This document shows, one piece after another, positions 28,225-36,922 of a stretch of 64,000 nucleotides of DNA. The DNA lies in the NCBI RefSeq assembly GCF_003966265.1, contig NZ_RXNV01000002.1:124001-188000 (forward strand). The letters are read 5' to 3'. Both the position numbers and the translations under genes were made by a program. The notes below the pieces were generated by a model, which was not told where the DNA came from, did no database searches, and saw only the letters and a list, made by a program, of their open reading frames with translations. This stretch comes from Shewanella atlantica (lineage in GTDB: Bacteria; Pseudomonadota; Gammaproteobacteria; Enterobacterales; Shewanellaceae). Position 1 is the first letter of the stretch; every line of letters begins with the position of its first letter.

Positions 28225-28604
28225 GTTGAGCCTTATTTAAGTGACCGAAGGCTCGCTATTGTCCTTTAACGAGAGTGAATCGGATTGATACCGCTGATCC
28301 CTAAGCAGTACAACAATAGGTGTACGATACGGTTAATGAGTAATTCAGACCATGAATTAGAGAAATTCTTTATTGGTGTTTAGCAGTCATAGGCGTCATT
28401 GAAAACAATAAAGTAAAAGAGGAGGGGGAATGCAATAATTAATTACTTTTGTTTCCAATTACTGCATTGGGTTAGATTTATCTTTTGCGTGAAATATCCC
28501 TAGACGTATTCCTTAATTTATTGCTGATTCTCCATATTTGAATTTCTCTAATTCCTAGCTAATAAGTTGTGGTTGCTCGATGATAGTGGCCAGCTAATTG
28601 TTGG
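28225..28604. promoter_or_regulatory. Divergent intergenic region with an inverted motif pair
   Basis: No gene is seen. GAATTAGAGAAATTC (28354-28368) and its reverse complement GAATTTCTCTAATTC (28540-28554) face each other across about 170 bases. Between them are two further arms, ATGCAATAATT (near 28432) and AATTACTGCAT. This pattern mirrors the region before the esterase gene at 21512-21567. Confidence 0.5.
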
Positions 28605-28940
28605 ATGAGGTTGATTCTTATGGGTTTTACAATGTTCTTGAATGATAGGAAGTATAGGGGTTGTGATATGGGGGAAGGGCGTTGCACTATTATTATTACT
28701 TTTGCGAAAGATATAGGAAAGTTATGTGAATGCTATAGGGAAACATACTTCAAACTAGAAAGAGTAATTATATTAGATACATCAGAACACTGGAGTAAAT
28801 CAGTTGCAAACTTAACGAATTCAGAATGCAATTTACTTGTTAGTGATGTGAGGTTATTAGCGGATATATATTGGCTGGAAAGCTACGATATAAAAATTGA
28901 ACAGCGTAACCCCTATTTAGAAAGTGAATTAGCAACTTGA
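28605..28940 (+). CDS. Hypothetical protein
   Basis: The 111-residue frame has no recognised family. It is AT-rich, has no signal peptide, and contains four cysteines (RGCDMGEGRC, ECNLLV). ATG at 28605 or the second ATG at 28620 could be the start; no convincing ribosome binding site decides. It lies just upstream of the alkylsulfatase-like gene on the same strand. It may be a genuine orphan or spurious. Confidence 0.4.
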   Translation: MRLILMGFTMFLNDRKYRGCDMGEGRCTIIITFAKDIGKLCECYRETYFKLERVIILDTSEHWSKSVANLTNSECNLLVSDVRLLADIYWLESYDIKIEQRNPYLESELAT

Positions 28941-29049
28941 TTCGGCACTTGAATACTCCTCAGGCCGCTTGGTAAGTCAGGTATTAATTACATTAATTAA
29001 ACTGTCACATATAACTTTTGACATATATTTAAATAGAGAGACGTTTACT

Positions 29050-30822
29050 ATGATAAACACTAAGAAAACTCTAACCGCTACCCTTATGGGTCTTAGCTTC
29101 ACGGCAATTGCCACAACCAGTGAACCTACTAGTCAATATGGCATGTCTCTGCATGATGAGCTGGTAACAACCGCAAATGGAGCTGTTACCACTTTTCCTC
29201 AAGCAAATGTTAATAAGAACTGGGAAGTAGAAACAAAACAGGTCACAGAAATAACCGACGATGTCTACCGCATAGCAGGTTGGGGAATTGGTAACATCAT
29301 AGCCGTAAAAGGTTCTGAAGGATGGGTCATTATAGATACTGGCGATAATAAAAAATACGCCAAGGAGCAAAGGCTAGCTCTTGAAGAAAAAGTAGGACAA
29401 CCGATCAATGTCGCTGCTGTGCTCTACACTCACACGCATTATGCCCATGGAACAGAGGCATGGTTAGATGAAGCAACGAAGATATATGGACATGAGCATT
29501 TGGTAGCAAATCTACAAGCGGATTCTGGTGTAAGTGTTTTAAGTGGAAACTTCAACACCCGTGCCGCAATTCAATTTGGTATGCTGCACCCAACTCATGG
29601 AGAAGACGCGTTTCCGAGCCTGTTGGGGTTTAGTGCCGAAAAGCTCACTGGAACTTCTGGGTTTGTAGCCCCCACGGTTACCTTTGCAGATGGTGTCGTT
29701 GAAACACATTCAATTGCAGGCATTACTGTTGAAGTTCTACCAAGCCCCACTGATGTATTAGACTCTGTCGCCTTCTATTTTCCGGAGACAAAATTACTTG
29801 TTTCCAATGCCATGAATAATGGAAGTATGTTTAATCTGTATACATTGCGTGGTGATGTATACCGTGATCCGATCCGTTTAGTTAAAGCGGCTGACTTAGC
29901 ACTAAGCCGTGATATTAAATATCATGTTGATATTCACGGAGCGGCCAATATTGGCGAAAAAAATGCTCGTGAGGCACTAGAGTCTTTCCGTGACAGTATG
30001 CAATTGATTCACGACCAAACCTATCGTGGTATTGCCATGGGCAAAGATGCGCAAGAGATTGCTGAGTGGATATATATGCCAGAGGAACAGCGCGTAGGCA
30101 AAGAGACTTATGGTCAGGTAGAGAGTTACGCTAAGCAAGTTTACAGTGCACGTATTGGCTGGATGGGTTGGGATGTTTATGAGATCAACCCCTTACCAAA
30201 GCAGACACAAGCGAGTAGAACGGTTGAGGCGATGGGGGGGGGAGAAGCGGTACTATCGATGATAGATAAAGAGAGACCGATTGATAACGTTCAAAGTGCA
30301 CAGTGGGTGTTACATCTAACGAGTCAACTCACAAATATGAATGATCTACCTGATGCGGCCAAACAAGCAAGAATAGAGGCAGCCAGAATGTTAGGTCAAC
30401 ATACAACATCAGCAAATGCACGAGGTTTTTATGTATCAGAAGCCTTGCTGCTAGAGGGTAAGCTAAGCCTTGGTGAATTTACTATAAATGACTATCAAGA
30501 GCTGAGCCGAGTTCTTGGCGCTATGACAGCAGAAAAGCTTTATCAATCCCCAGTCAATGATAATGTCCAATATTTACGTTATTTAGTTGACTCGAGAAAA
30601 GCGGAGGGCAAGTTTGTTGAATTCAATGTGAAGTTTACTGAATACAATGAATTGTATTCTATTGTGCTTAGAAATGGTGTGATTGCGATTACTCACCAGC
30701 CGAATTCAGGTAAGACTTTCGAGCTGGATAAACGTGAATGGAACCAACTGGTATTGGGAGAGAAACGGTTTTCGGAGCTGGATGATGAGTTGGCGATTAT
30801 AGAGCAAGTGATAGTTCGCTAA
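29050..30822 (+). CDS. Alkylsulfatase-like metallo-beta-lactamase fold hydrolase
   Basis: The product, about 590 residues, has an exported-type N terminus, a metallo-beta-lactamase domain, an alkylsulfatase dimerisation region (about 320-450) and a C-terminal sterol-carrier-like domain. This is the SdsA1/BDS1 architecture; such enzymes cleave sulfate esters of alkyl chains. The metal site reads H128-T-H130-Y-A-H133, so the Asp of the canonical HxHxDH motif is Ala; activity or metal content may differ. An in-frame ATG at 28969 is rejected because the signal-like sequence starts at ATG 29050, preceded by GAGAGA. It is the last gene before orphan array B. Confidence 0.82.
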   Translation: MINTKKTLTATLMGLSFTAIATTSEPTSQYGMSLHDELVTTANGAVTTFPQANVNKNWEVETKQVTEITDDVYRIAGWGIGNIIAVKGSEGWVIIDTGDNKKYAKEQRLALEEKVGQPINVAAVLYTHTHYAHGTEAWLDEATKIYGHEHLVANLQADSGVSVLSGNFNTRAAIQFGMLHPTHGEDAFPSLLGFSAEKLTGTSGFVAPTVTFADGVVETHSIAGITVEVLPSPTDVLDSVAFYFPETKLLVSNAMNNGSMFNLYTLRGDVYRDPIRLVKAADLALSRDIKYHVDIHGAANIGEKNAREALESFRDSMQLIHDQTYRGIAMGKDAQEIAEWIYMPEEQRVGKETYGQVESYAKQVYSARIGWMGWDVYEINPLPKQTQASRTVEAMGGGEAVLSMIDKERPIDNVQSAQWVLHLTSQLTNMNDLPDAAKQARIEAARMLGQHTTSANARGFYVSEALLLEGKLSLGEFTINDYQELSRVLGAMTAEKLYQSPVNDNVQYLRYLVDSRKAEGKFVEFNVKFTEYNELYSIVLRNGVIAITHQPNSGKTFELDKREWNQLVLGEKRFSELDDELAIIEQVIVR

Positions 30823-30945
30823 CATATATAGTTCTAAGTAAGCTAAGAATGAATAAGGGGATAGAACTATGAAAGCCATCATGTGTATTAATTCTGGCTT
30901 AGTGTGACACTAAAACACCTCATATCCCCTGGCCGTATTTATCAA

Positions 30946-31155
30946 GGGCTACTCGAAAGAGTAGCCCTTTTTCGTTTCAGAGATTGATCTAAATGGATTT
31001 CTCCCTCGGGCTCCTAATATTTAAAGACTGCTATCTCTGCACCCCTATCTTTCATCGAGAGTCAAGACGAAAGGTCCATCAGAAATAATGAGCCTTTTGG
31101 TATTGGAAGGGGGGGGAATTGAACCCCCAGCAGAAATGCCGGGCCTTTTGTTCAG
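30946..31155 (+). repeat. Orphan hairpin/tRNA-remnant array B (no intact tRNA)
   Basis: The hairpin GGGCTACTC-GAAA-GAGTAGCCC plus Ts (30946-30972) is followed by a decayed core with CTCCTAATATTTAAAGACTGCTATCTCTGC, then a broken AAGGTCCATCAG/ATGAGCCTT hairpin near 31068-31096. Last comes GGGGGAATTGAACCCCC (about 31112-31130), a T-arm-like inverted repeat. Units are those of arrays A and C, but no tRNA is adjacent. Confidence 0.7.
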
Positions 31156-31172
31156 GAAGCTGTGGTGGACGA

Positions 31173-32096
31173 TTAACTCCGAGCTGCATCCATAACGGGC
31201 TTACCTAGTAGCCCGCTGGATTTGGCCATTTCGATAAACAAACGCATACGCTGATTTTCATAGGGAGTCCTGGGGTAGATTGCCCATAGGGGGCCCGGTG
31301 TTGCGTACTTGCCGTCAAACATCCTTACAAGTTTCTGTTCTTTTAGATGTTCCTCACAGACAAAATCCGGTAACCAACAGATGCCGTGTCCAAGCAGGGT
31401 CATCTGCAACGCAGCCTCGGCTTCATCGAGCTTCAAGTGGCTCTGAACCGTTAGCGACTGAATGGTATCGTTATCCTGCCATAACCAATGGCCATTTTCG
31501 AGATCTGTGTAGTTGAGGATAACCAGTTCAAGTTCTCGCAGTTCTATGGGACTCTCAGGGCTCTTTATTTTTGCCAGATAGTCGGGACTGGCGTAGAAGT
31601 CTCTGTTAGTGATGGTCAATACTTCGCTTATAAAGCTCTTGTCATCCAGAGGTTTAGTATTGAACATCAGATCGAAATCAAACTTAGAGGCATCCGGTGC
31701 TGACCAGGTCGAGGTTAGCTCAAGATCGATCTTGGGATATAGACGCACAAATTGGGAAAGAATTGGGCCTGCAATGGTTCGATTGAATAGTCCAAGAGCA
31801 CTGACTCTGAGTTTGCCGCAGGGTTCACTGCTGGTGGATTTCATCCGTTCGGTGGCCTGCTGCCACTCCATTTCGATGGTCTGACAGTGTTGCAGGAACA
31901 CCTCACCTTCGGATGTCAGAGAGAGTTGACGGGTGGATCGCTGAAACAGGGTGACGCCAAGATAGCTTTCAAGTTGTTTGATTCTTCGGGTTACGCTGGG
32001 ACGGGGGAGATCATTCGCGTCAGCAGCTCGTGCAAAGCTACCGACTTTAGCTATCAGGTTGACCAAACGGATGTCGTCGAGTGATATTTGGTGCAT
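31173..32096 (-). CDS. LysR family transcriptional regulator
   Basis: The product, about 307 residues, has a helix-turn-helix (residues 5-65: IRLVNLIAKVGSFARAADAN, RPSVTRRIKQLESYLGVTLFQRSTRQ) and a LysR substrate-binding domain. The longer frame to 32168 is rejected because the family begins at MHQISLDDIR. It lies 185 bases downstream of the FadL-type gene on the same strand, so the two may be co-transcribed. With the rdh genes divergent to that porin gene, this regulator is a candidate controller of the right-hand module; no direct evidence. Confidence 0.9.
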   Translation of the reverse strand: MHQISLDDIRLVNLIAKVGSFARAADANDLPRPSVTRRIKQLESYLGVTLFQRSTRQLSLTSEGEVFLQHCQTIEMEWQQATERMKSTSSEPCGKLRVSALGLFNRTIAGPILSQFVRLYPKIDLELTSTWSAPDASKFDFDLMFNTKPLDDKSFISEVLTITNRDFYASPDYLAKIKSPESPIELRELELVILNYTDLENGHWLWQDNDTIQSLTVQSHLKLDEAEAALQMTLLGHGICWLPDFVCEEHLKEQKLVRMFDGKYATPGPLWAIYPRTPYENQRMRLFIEMAKSSGLLGKPVMDAARS

Positions 32097-32281
32097 ACAT
32101 GGCCTGTGTTTGCGGAGTTTGATGAGTATTGATATAGATGATAGTAGCAACGAATTCCCTGAGTACAAAATAGAGAAAAGCTGAGGCTAGCCTTGTATCC
32201 GGTATAACTCGTGCTTATCTGCCAGAGTAGCAGCCATCGATGGCCTATACTCTGACGGATAAGGGGAGATGTATAAAGTGT

Positions 32282-33538
32282 TTAGAATGTCTTGTTAATA
32301 CCCAGACTGACAATATGTACGTGTGCCTCACTCTCACCAACCACACGCTGGCTGAAAGGTGTGCCAGCTATAGGATCGAAACCTTCTATGGATTGGTTGA
32401 CCTCAATGTCACCAAAATCAAGGTATTGATAGCCGATGTTGAATTCGGTGCTGTCATTCAGTGCCCAGTCAACACCTGCAGAGTAGGCGATTGTTCGGTC
32501 TAAAGGAGGATCTATCTTATGGTTGCTTTTAGAGACGGCCGAATCGTCGTAGTTGACTCCAACCTTAAGGCTTAAAGATGGTGAAACCTTGTATGCCAGG
32601 CCAATAGCACCACCCCAGGCGTCTTTCCAGTCCCGTGGAACTAAGACTGTAGGACCGTCCTCATGGACGATTCGACTCTCTTTCATCTCAGACCAATTTG
32701 CCCATTCAATATCGGCTAGCAGGGTTAGGTTTTGGGTTAGTTGCTGATCCAGACTCAGGGTGACCAGATCAGCGAGGTTGAACTCTTGTGAAGCCTGATA
32801 CTCAGTGTTTCCCATCGGAGTTTCTATGATAGCGGGACCGGTCACCTCATGATCGACCCCGGCTACATAACGCAGGCCGATCCTTGTATCTGTCCCAGGT
32901 CGATACATAACACCTAAAGCCCAAGCGAGCTTAGTGTCATCCAGATCCAGATTTTCAGAAGCTTGAGGGAAGGGGGAAAGATCCAGCTCCCAACTCATAT
33001 AACTGACTCCGGCACTACCACCCACCGACCATTGCGGGCTGATTTCGTAACCTATAGCTATTTGAGCGACCGCTATCAATACTTCGATCGACTCTATGAA
33101 ATTTGAGCCTACCCAGTTTTTACCTGCATCGGTGGCCCCTCCTGCCGGAGAGGTCAATGCAAAGCCTATCCCCCAGTCTTCAGTTAGTGGTTGACCGTAA
33201 AAGAATGATCCTCCGCCGGTGAGACCGACCCCATAGTCGGTATTTTTGCGACGGTGGTCGAAGTCATCATTGGTTCCGCTGGAACCTTGATCGTAAAAAT
33301 TAAAAGAATCCTCAATTAATAACAAATTACCTTGTATCTCAGGCTGAGAAAGATAAGCCAGACCTGCGGGGTTGTTGAAGGCGGCAGAAGCACCAATATC
33401 TGCTGTCTGACCGGCTCCTGCGGTTGCAAGATAGGCTGTAGTGGTTTGTTCTCGCAGGATGCCACTGGCTGATGCGGTGGTAGCAATCCCCGCCGCAGCC
33501 AGTGCAAGCAGAGGTAGATAGTTGTTACGGTTTTTCAT
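32282..33538 (-). CDS. FadL/TodX family outer membrane transport protein
   Basis: The 418-residue product has a signal peptide (MKNRNNYLPLLALAAAGIATTASA) and the FadL-type N-terminal region with AAFNNPAGLAYL, the NPA motif that forms the hatch of this beta-barrel family. It ends in aromatic IVSLGINKTF, a typical barrel terminus. Family members admit long-chain fatty acids or aromatic and aliphatic hydrocarbons. AAGGATTGAAACT supplies the ribosome binding site. Divergent placement to rdhA and the adjacent LysR gene suggest import of hydrophobic, possibly halogenated, compounds; that is inference. Confidence 0.92.
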   Translation of the reverse strand: MKNRNNYLPLLALAAAGIATTASASGILREQTTTAYLATAGAGQTADIGASAAFNNPAGLAYLSQPEIQGNLLLIEDSFNFYDQGSSGTNDDFDHRRKNTDYGVGLTGGGSFFYGQPLTEDWGIGFALTSPAGGATDAGKNWVGSNFIESIEVLIAVAQIAIGYEISPQWSVGGSAGVSYMSWELDLSPFPQASENLDLDDTKLAWALGVMYRPGTDTRIGLRYVAGVDHEVTGPAIIETPMGNTEYQASQEFNLADLVTLSLDQQLTQNLTLLADIEWANWSEMKESRIVHEDGPTVLVPRDWKDAWGGAIGLAYKVSPSLSLKVGVNYDDSAVSKSNHKIDPPLDRTIAYSAGVDWALNDSTEFNIGYQYLDFGDIEVNQSIEGFDPIAGTPFSQRVVGESEAHVHIVSLGINKTF

Positions 33539-34220
33539 AGTTTCAATCCTTGTAAATAATTTCGAAATACTGTTTTAATTTTATTTTTTTTGGAATGTTT
33601 GTCAGTGAAACGCCGGCAAATATATACTTATTTGTTTAAGTTTGTGATTTGTTTTGTTTGCTTGTTGTGACTCGTGACTAATAAATATTTTTCTTTTGAA
33701 CTGAACGTTTGGTTATGTGAAATAATGAATTTCAATATTGATAATTAACATGAGTAAAATGCAGGAGATGGTCGTTTATCATTCTTATCTGACGTTTATA
33801 ATAATATTGTTATCATTCTATTTGGTTTAAACCCGTTTGTATTTGTGTGAGATCTGGTTGAGATAGAGGTAAGGGTGCTTAAGAGCACGTATTGGTGGAA
33901 ACTGTTACCTGGATTGCAAAGACGGAAAGTGCTGTGGCTTTATCTCGGAGTGAAAACTGGCAGGAAACCCTGCTGTATCAGTTGTTGAAACGATTTTGAC
34001 TTCCTAATTATCAGAAATGAAATTGTCAGTTGTTATTTATTATCTATTTGAGTTTTTCTGGTTGGTATATTATTAATGCCGAGTTTTGATGTATTCGGTA
34101 ATAACATCTAATTATATTCAATGGTTAGCTGTTTTTGAAAGTGTCTGTTTATATTTTGGTGTTTAGGACGTAACAATAATTAATATTGTCTTGAGTGCTT
34201 TGATTGTGAGGTAAGAATTT
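33539..34220. promoter_or_regulatory. Divergent regulatory region between the FadL-type gene and rdhA
   Basis: The 682-base AT-rich gap has no gene. It holds several half sites resembling CRP/FNR elements (TTGTGA near 33640-33680, TGTGTGAGATCTGGTTGAGA near 33846) and a GTGCT/AGCAC hairpin at 33875-33888. A purine-rich stretch of about 110 bases with several short stems follows (33890-33995) that could be structured leader RNA for rdhA. No known riboswitch consensus is matched with confidence. Confidence 0.35.
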
Positions 34221-35798
34221 ATGACGAGCAGTAAAAAAGTGGATATTGATAATACCAATGTGCATTCACAAGGGCTACTGGATAATCCTGAGAGACGAAA
34301 ACTTTTTAAACGCGCAGCCATAGGTGGCGGTGTGGTACTTGCTTCAGGCCTAGGTGCATTCGGTGTCGGTAGGGCTTCTATCGAGGGAAAGGTTGATAAA
34401 AACTGGCCGGATCTCGCCGATGATTTCAAGCCATTTCCTCAACGAGACACTATGTGGTCCTATGCCGGTAGTCCACACTTGATGATGCGCCATCCAGAGC
34501 GAAATGAGCAGTTTGGTCGGCTGGTTAAAAACGACTCGCGCTACAACTTTCAGCTTCAGGTACCCAGATATGAACACAAGGGCTGGGATAACTCCCGCCC
34601 CGGTTTCACCCAACTGGATACTGCGCTGCAGCATGCCGGATGGTGTCCGCCTCACAAGTGGGATCTTCGCCTGGGTGCCATGGGAATACCGGATACTCAG
34701 TGGTTCTCATGGGACCAGTCCGGCGTCGAGCACGAGCAGTACCAGTTTGAAACTAAGCTGGAGGCGTCAAACGCAATACGCAGTGCTGCTCGCCTGTTTG
34801 GCGCGGTGCGCTGTGGCATAGCCAAGCGTGATAAACGTTGGGACTACGACCCGATCTACAATGCCGGCGCCACCGTTGAGATGATGGAAGGTGCGGAGCA
34901 GATGGGCGTCAGCAAAATCACCGATCCTCAGGAGATGGCCAAGGCGATGCAGGGGATGATGGAGCATTTCAAGTCAGAGGATCGTGAACTCAGCTGGGAG
35001 AAGGACTTTCCCTTCGAGCCTAAGTCTGTGATCGTGATGGCGGTTCCTATGGATTACGACAACATGGCTACAGCACCGTCGCGCACCTGCGCAGGAACCG
35101 TCGGTGATGGCTACACCAAGATGGCCACTCTGGCATCCCAGATGGCTCAATTCATTCAAGGTCTCGGCTACCATGCCGTTGCCAGTGGCAACGATTTGGG
35201 TAATTCAGTGGCCTATGGTATCGCAGCTGGCCTCGGAGAGGGAGCCCGAAATGCGCAATTGATCGTCCCCGGATACGGCCCTCGCATTCGTCTGTGTAAG
35301 GTCTATACCGATTTTGATTTTGTTGATCACGACAAGGCACGTAGTTGGGGCATCACAGAGTTCTGTAAGACCTGTAAGAAGTGTGCCGATGCCTGTCCGA
35401 GTAAGGCTTTGGATACTCGTGAGGATACCAGTTACACCTTCGGTGGTGAACATGCCGAGGAGCCTGGTTATTCCTGGAATAACCATGAGGGGATCAAGAA
35501 GTTCCACAGTGATTCGAAAAGGTGCTTCGATTACTGGCTTGAGAGTGATACCGACTGCGGCGCCTGCATCGCATCTTGTACCTTCAATGAGCCCGATTAT
35601 TGGCATCATTGGATGATTGTCGCCGCTAACCCATTCGTGCCCAGTGCTTTGCATGGTGCCATGTCAGAGATGCACCCCGCCTTTGGTTATGGTTCAACCG
35701 AAAACCCGGCTAAGGTTGCTAAGTTCTGGAATACCGGTGAGGGGATGCGTGTTAATCCAACCAACCGTAATGTGTTTGGCGCCGTAGGCCGTTCTTAA
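34221..35798 (+). CDS. rdhA: Reductive dehalogenase catalytic subunit (RdhA)
   Basis: This 525-residue periplasmic enzyme has a twin-arginine signal (ERRKLFKR at 24-31, then a hydrophobic stretch) and two 4Fe-4S clusters: C382-x2-C-x2-C-x3-C392-P, and C435-x10-C446-x2-C449-x3-C453. This is the PceA/RdhA layout; the enzyme uses a corrinoid to remove halogen from organohalides as terminal electron acceptor. GAGGTAA precedes the ATG. The gene is followed 10 bases later by the membrane anchor gene. Its GC content seems higher than the flanking intergenic DNA, suggesting acquisition. Substrate cannot be read from sequence. Confidence 0.92.
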   Translation: MTSSKKVDIDNTNVHSQGLLDNPERRKLFKRAAIGGGVVLASGLGAFGVGRASIEGKVDKNWPDLADDFKPFPQRDTMWSYAGSPHLMMRHPERNEQFGRLVKNDSRYNFQLQVPRYEHKGWDNSRPGFTQLDTALQHAGWCPPHKWDLRLGAMGIPDTQWFSWDQSGVEHEQYQFETKLEASNAIRSAARLFGAVRCGIAKRDKRWDYDPIYNAGATVEMMEGAEQMGVSKITDPQEMAKAMQGMMEHFKSEDRELSWEKDFPFEPKSVIVMAVPMDYDNMATAPSRTCAGTVGDGYTKMATLASQMAQFIQGLGYHAVASGNDLGNSVAYGIAAGLGEGARNAQLIVPGYGPRIRLCKVYTDFDFVDHDKARSWGITEFCKTCKKCADACPSKALDTREDTSYTFGGEHAEEPGYSWNNHEGIKKFHSDSKRCFDYWLESDTDCGACIASCTFNEPDYWHHWMIVAANPFVPSALHGAMSEMHPAFGYGSTENPAKVAKFWNTGEGMRVNPTNRNVFGAVGRS

Positions 35799-35808
35799 GG
35801 AGTAGAAA

Positions 35809-36087
35809 ATGGAATTACTGGAATTTTTCATCATGGGTATTGTATTTACCCTCGGAGTGCAGGCCTTTGCTTATGTCTCTATCAAGGTCAAGATGCCCTG
35901 GTTCGCCTGGGCGGGACTTATTACCGGTGGCCTGACTTTTCTGTTTGGCATTGGCTGGGCCGGAAGTTCATTTATCGAAAACGTGCCTCAGTCAGGTTCT
36001 CTCGGTTTGACCGTATTTTGCATGCCAGGCTTGTTGCTGATGGCATTCGTGTTACGTAAGTACCTACCAAAGGGGACCCGTCTGTAA
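35809..36087 (+). CDS. rdhB: Reductive dehalogenase membrane anchor (RdhB)
   Basis: The 92-residue protein has three predicted membrane helices (about 5-25, 33-52, 66-84), the size and topology of RdhB anchors that hold RdhA to the outer face of the cytoplasmic membrane. AAGGAGTAGAAA, overlapping the end of rdhA, is its ribosome binding site, so the pair is one operon. Sequence conservation in the family is low, so the assignment rests on context and topology. Confidence 0.85.
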   Translation: MELLEFFIMGIVFTLGVQAFAYVSIKVKMPWFAWAGLITGGLTFLFGIGWAGSSFIENVPQSGSLGLTVFCMPGLLLMAFVLRKYLPKGTRL

Positions 36088-36182
36088 ACACCTAACGACT
36101 GAATCTCTGGTTTGTATCGACATCACTGTCGGCACGGGTCGGGGCTGCAGTTGTCAATGGTGTTTGCAGGGGGAGAGAGTCG

Positions 36183-36212
36183 ATGAATCAATTAAGTGCT
36201 GGAGTTTTTTGA
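36183..36212 (+). CDS. Nine-codon mini-ORF, possible leader peptide
   Basis: ATG AAT CAA TTA AGT GCT GGA GTT TTT TGA has a strong GGGGGAGAG ribosome binding site. Its TGA is two bases from the ATG of the next gene, so it could couple or tune translation of the zinc-ribbon protein. Chance is possible. Confidence 0.3.
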   Translation: MNQLSAGVF

Positions 36213-36214
36213 CC

Positions 36215-36859
36215 ATGAGATATGGAACAGAGAGTTACAAAGAGTGTAACCATTGTGGTGGTAGCCTCACTTTCCGACCATTATTGGAAGTGAATGCACG
36301 ATGCGCCACATTGTGGAGTGACGGTTATTTCGATAGCCCTATGGTGCCGGAGCAGCCATTGCTCGTTAAGTGCGGACACTGCAAAGCTGAAGTCTGGTTG
36401 CCTGAGTTGAAAACATCAGTGCTTGATTGTGCTGACACCGCACTAGATCACTTAACTTTGGATGAAGATGGACTGTGGGTTCTGCTTGGTGAGTATGGGA
36501 AGCAGCCCTCTGAGCATCAGTTGTATATTCGGTTGAAATTATGGCAGTTGGCAAATCATAAATATCGCCGTGAAAAGACCTTTACAGTCGAATGGAACTC
36601 GCGTGAGCGAAGTAATATGAAAGACCTGATATCGATACTGGATATGAATTCTGTGCAGGAAAGATTACTGGCTGCGGAGTTGTTAAGGCAGCTTGGTGAT
36701 TTCGATGGTGCAGAGAAACCGCTACAGGCACCACTGGAGGGGAGTGCTTTTGAGGTATCAAAGCAGATTTTACAACGCATTAAACATAAGCAGCAACAGG
36801 TGTTCAAATGCAATTTGCATACATCGAGTAAAGAGTTAAAAACCGATGACTTCGACTAA
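36215..36859 (+). CDS. Zinc-ribbon-containing hypothetical protein in the rdh cluster
   Basis: The product, about 214 residues, has two CxxC pairs (CNHCGGSL near the N terminus and VKCGHCKAEV around residue 54) that would form one zinc ribbon. A helical region with an ELLRQLGDFDGAE segment follows, reminiscent of a TPR-like helix pair. The frame extends to 36164, but GGAG ten bases before ATG 36215 favours that start. No family recognised. Position after rdhAB and before a LuxR-type regulator suggests a role in rdh maturation or regulation; speculative. Confidence 0.7.
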   Translation: MRYGTESYKECNHCGGSLTFRPLLEVNARCATLWSDGYFDSPMVPEQPLLVKCGHCKAEVWLPELKTSVLDCADTALDHLTLDEDGLWVLLGEYGKQPSEHQLYIRLKLWQLANHKYRREKTFTVEWNSRERSNMKDLISILDMNSVQERLLAAELLRQLGDFDGAEKPLQAPLEGSAFEVSKQILQRIKHKQQQVFKCNLHTSSKELKTDDFD

Positions 36860-36922
36860 GCATGTAATATCTGTGGGCTGCGCAGCAAGAGATATAGCGA
36901 CAAACTAGCGAGGATATAACTC

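Noticed and set aside
31488..31703. Plus-strand open frame opposite the second LysR gene
   Set aside because: It is opposite a clear LysR gene and has no family features.
33870..33995. A cobalamin or c-di-GMP riboswitch before rdhA
   Set aside because: Some core-like bases are present, but the conserved order of elements is not; kept only as an unspecific leader-structure candidate.
35205..35654. 149-codon minus-strand frame opposite rdhA
   Set aside because: It lies entirely inside rdhA, which has twin-arginine and iron-sulfur motifs; it is a shadow of coding bias.
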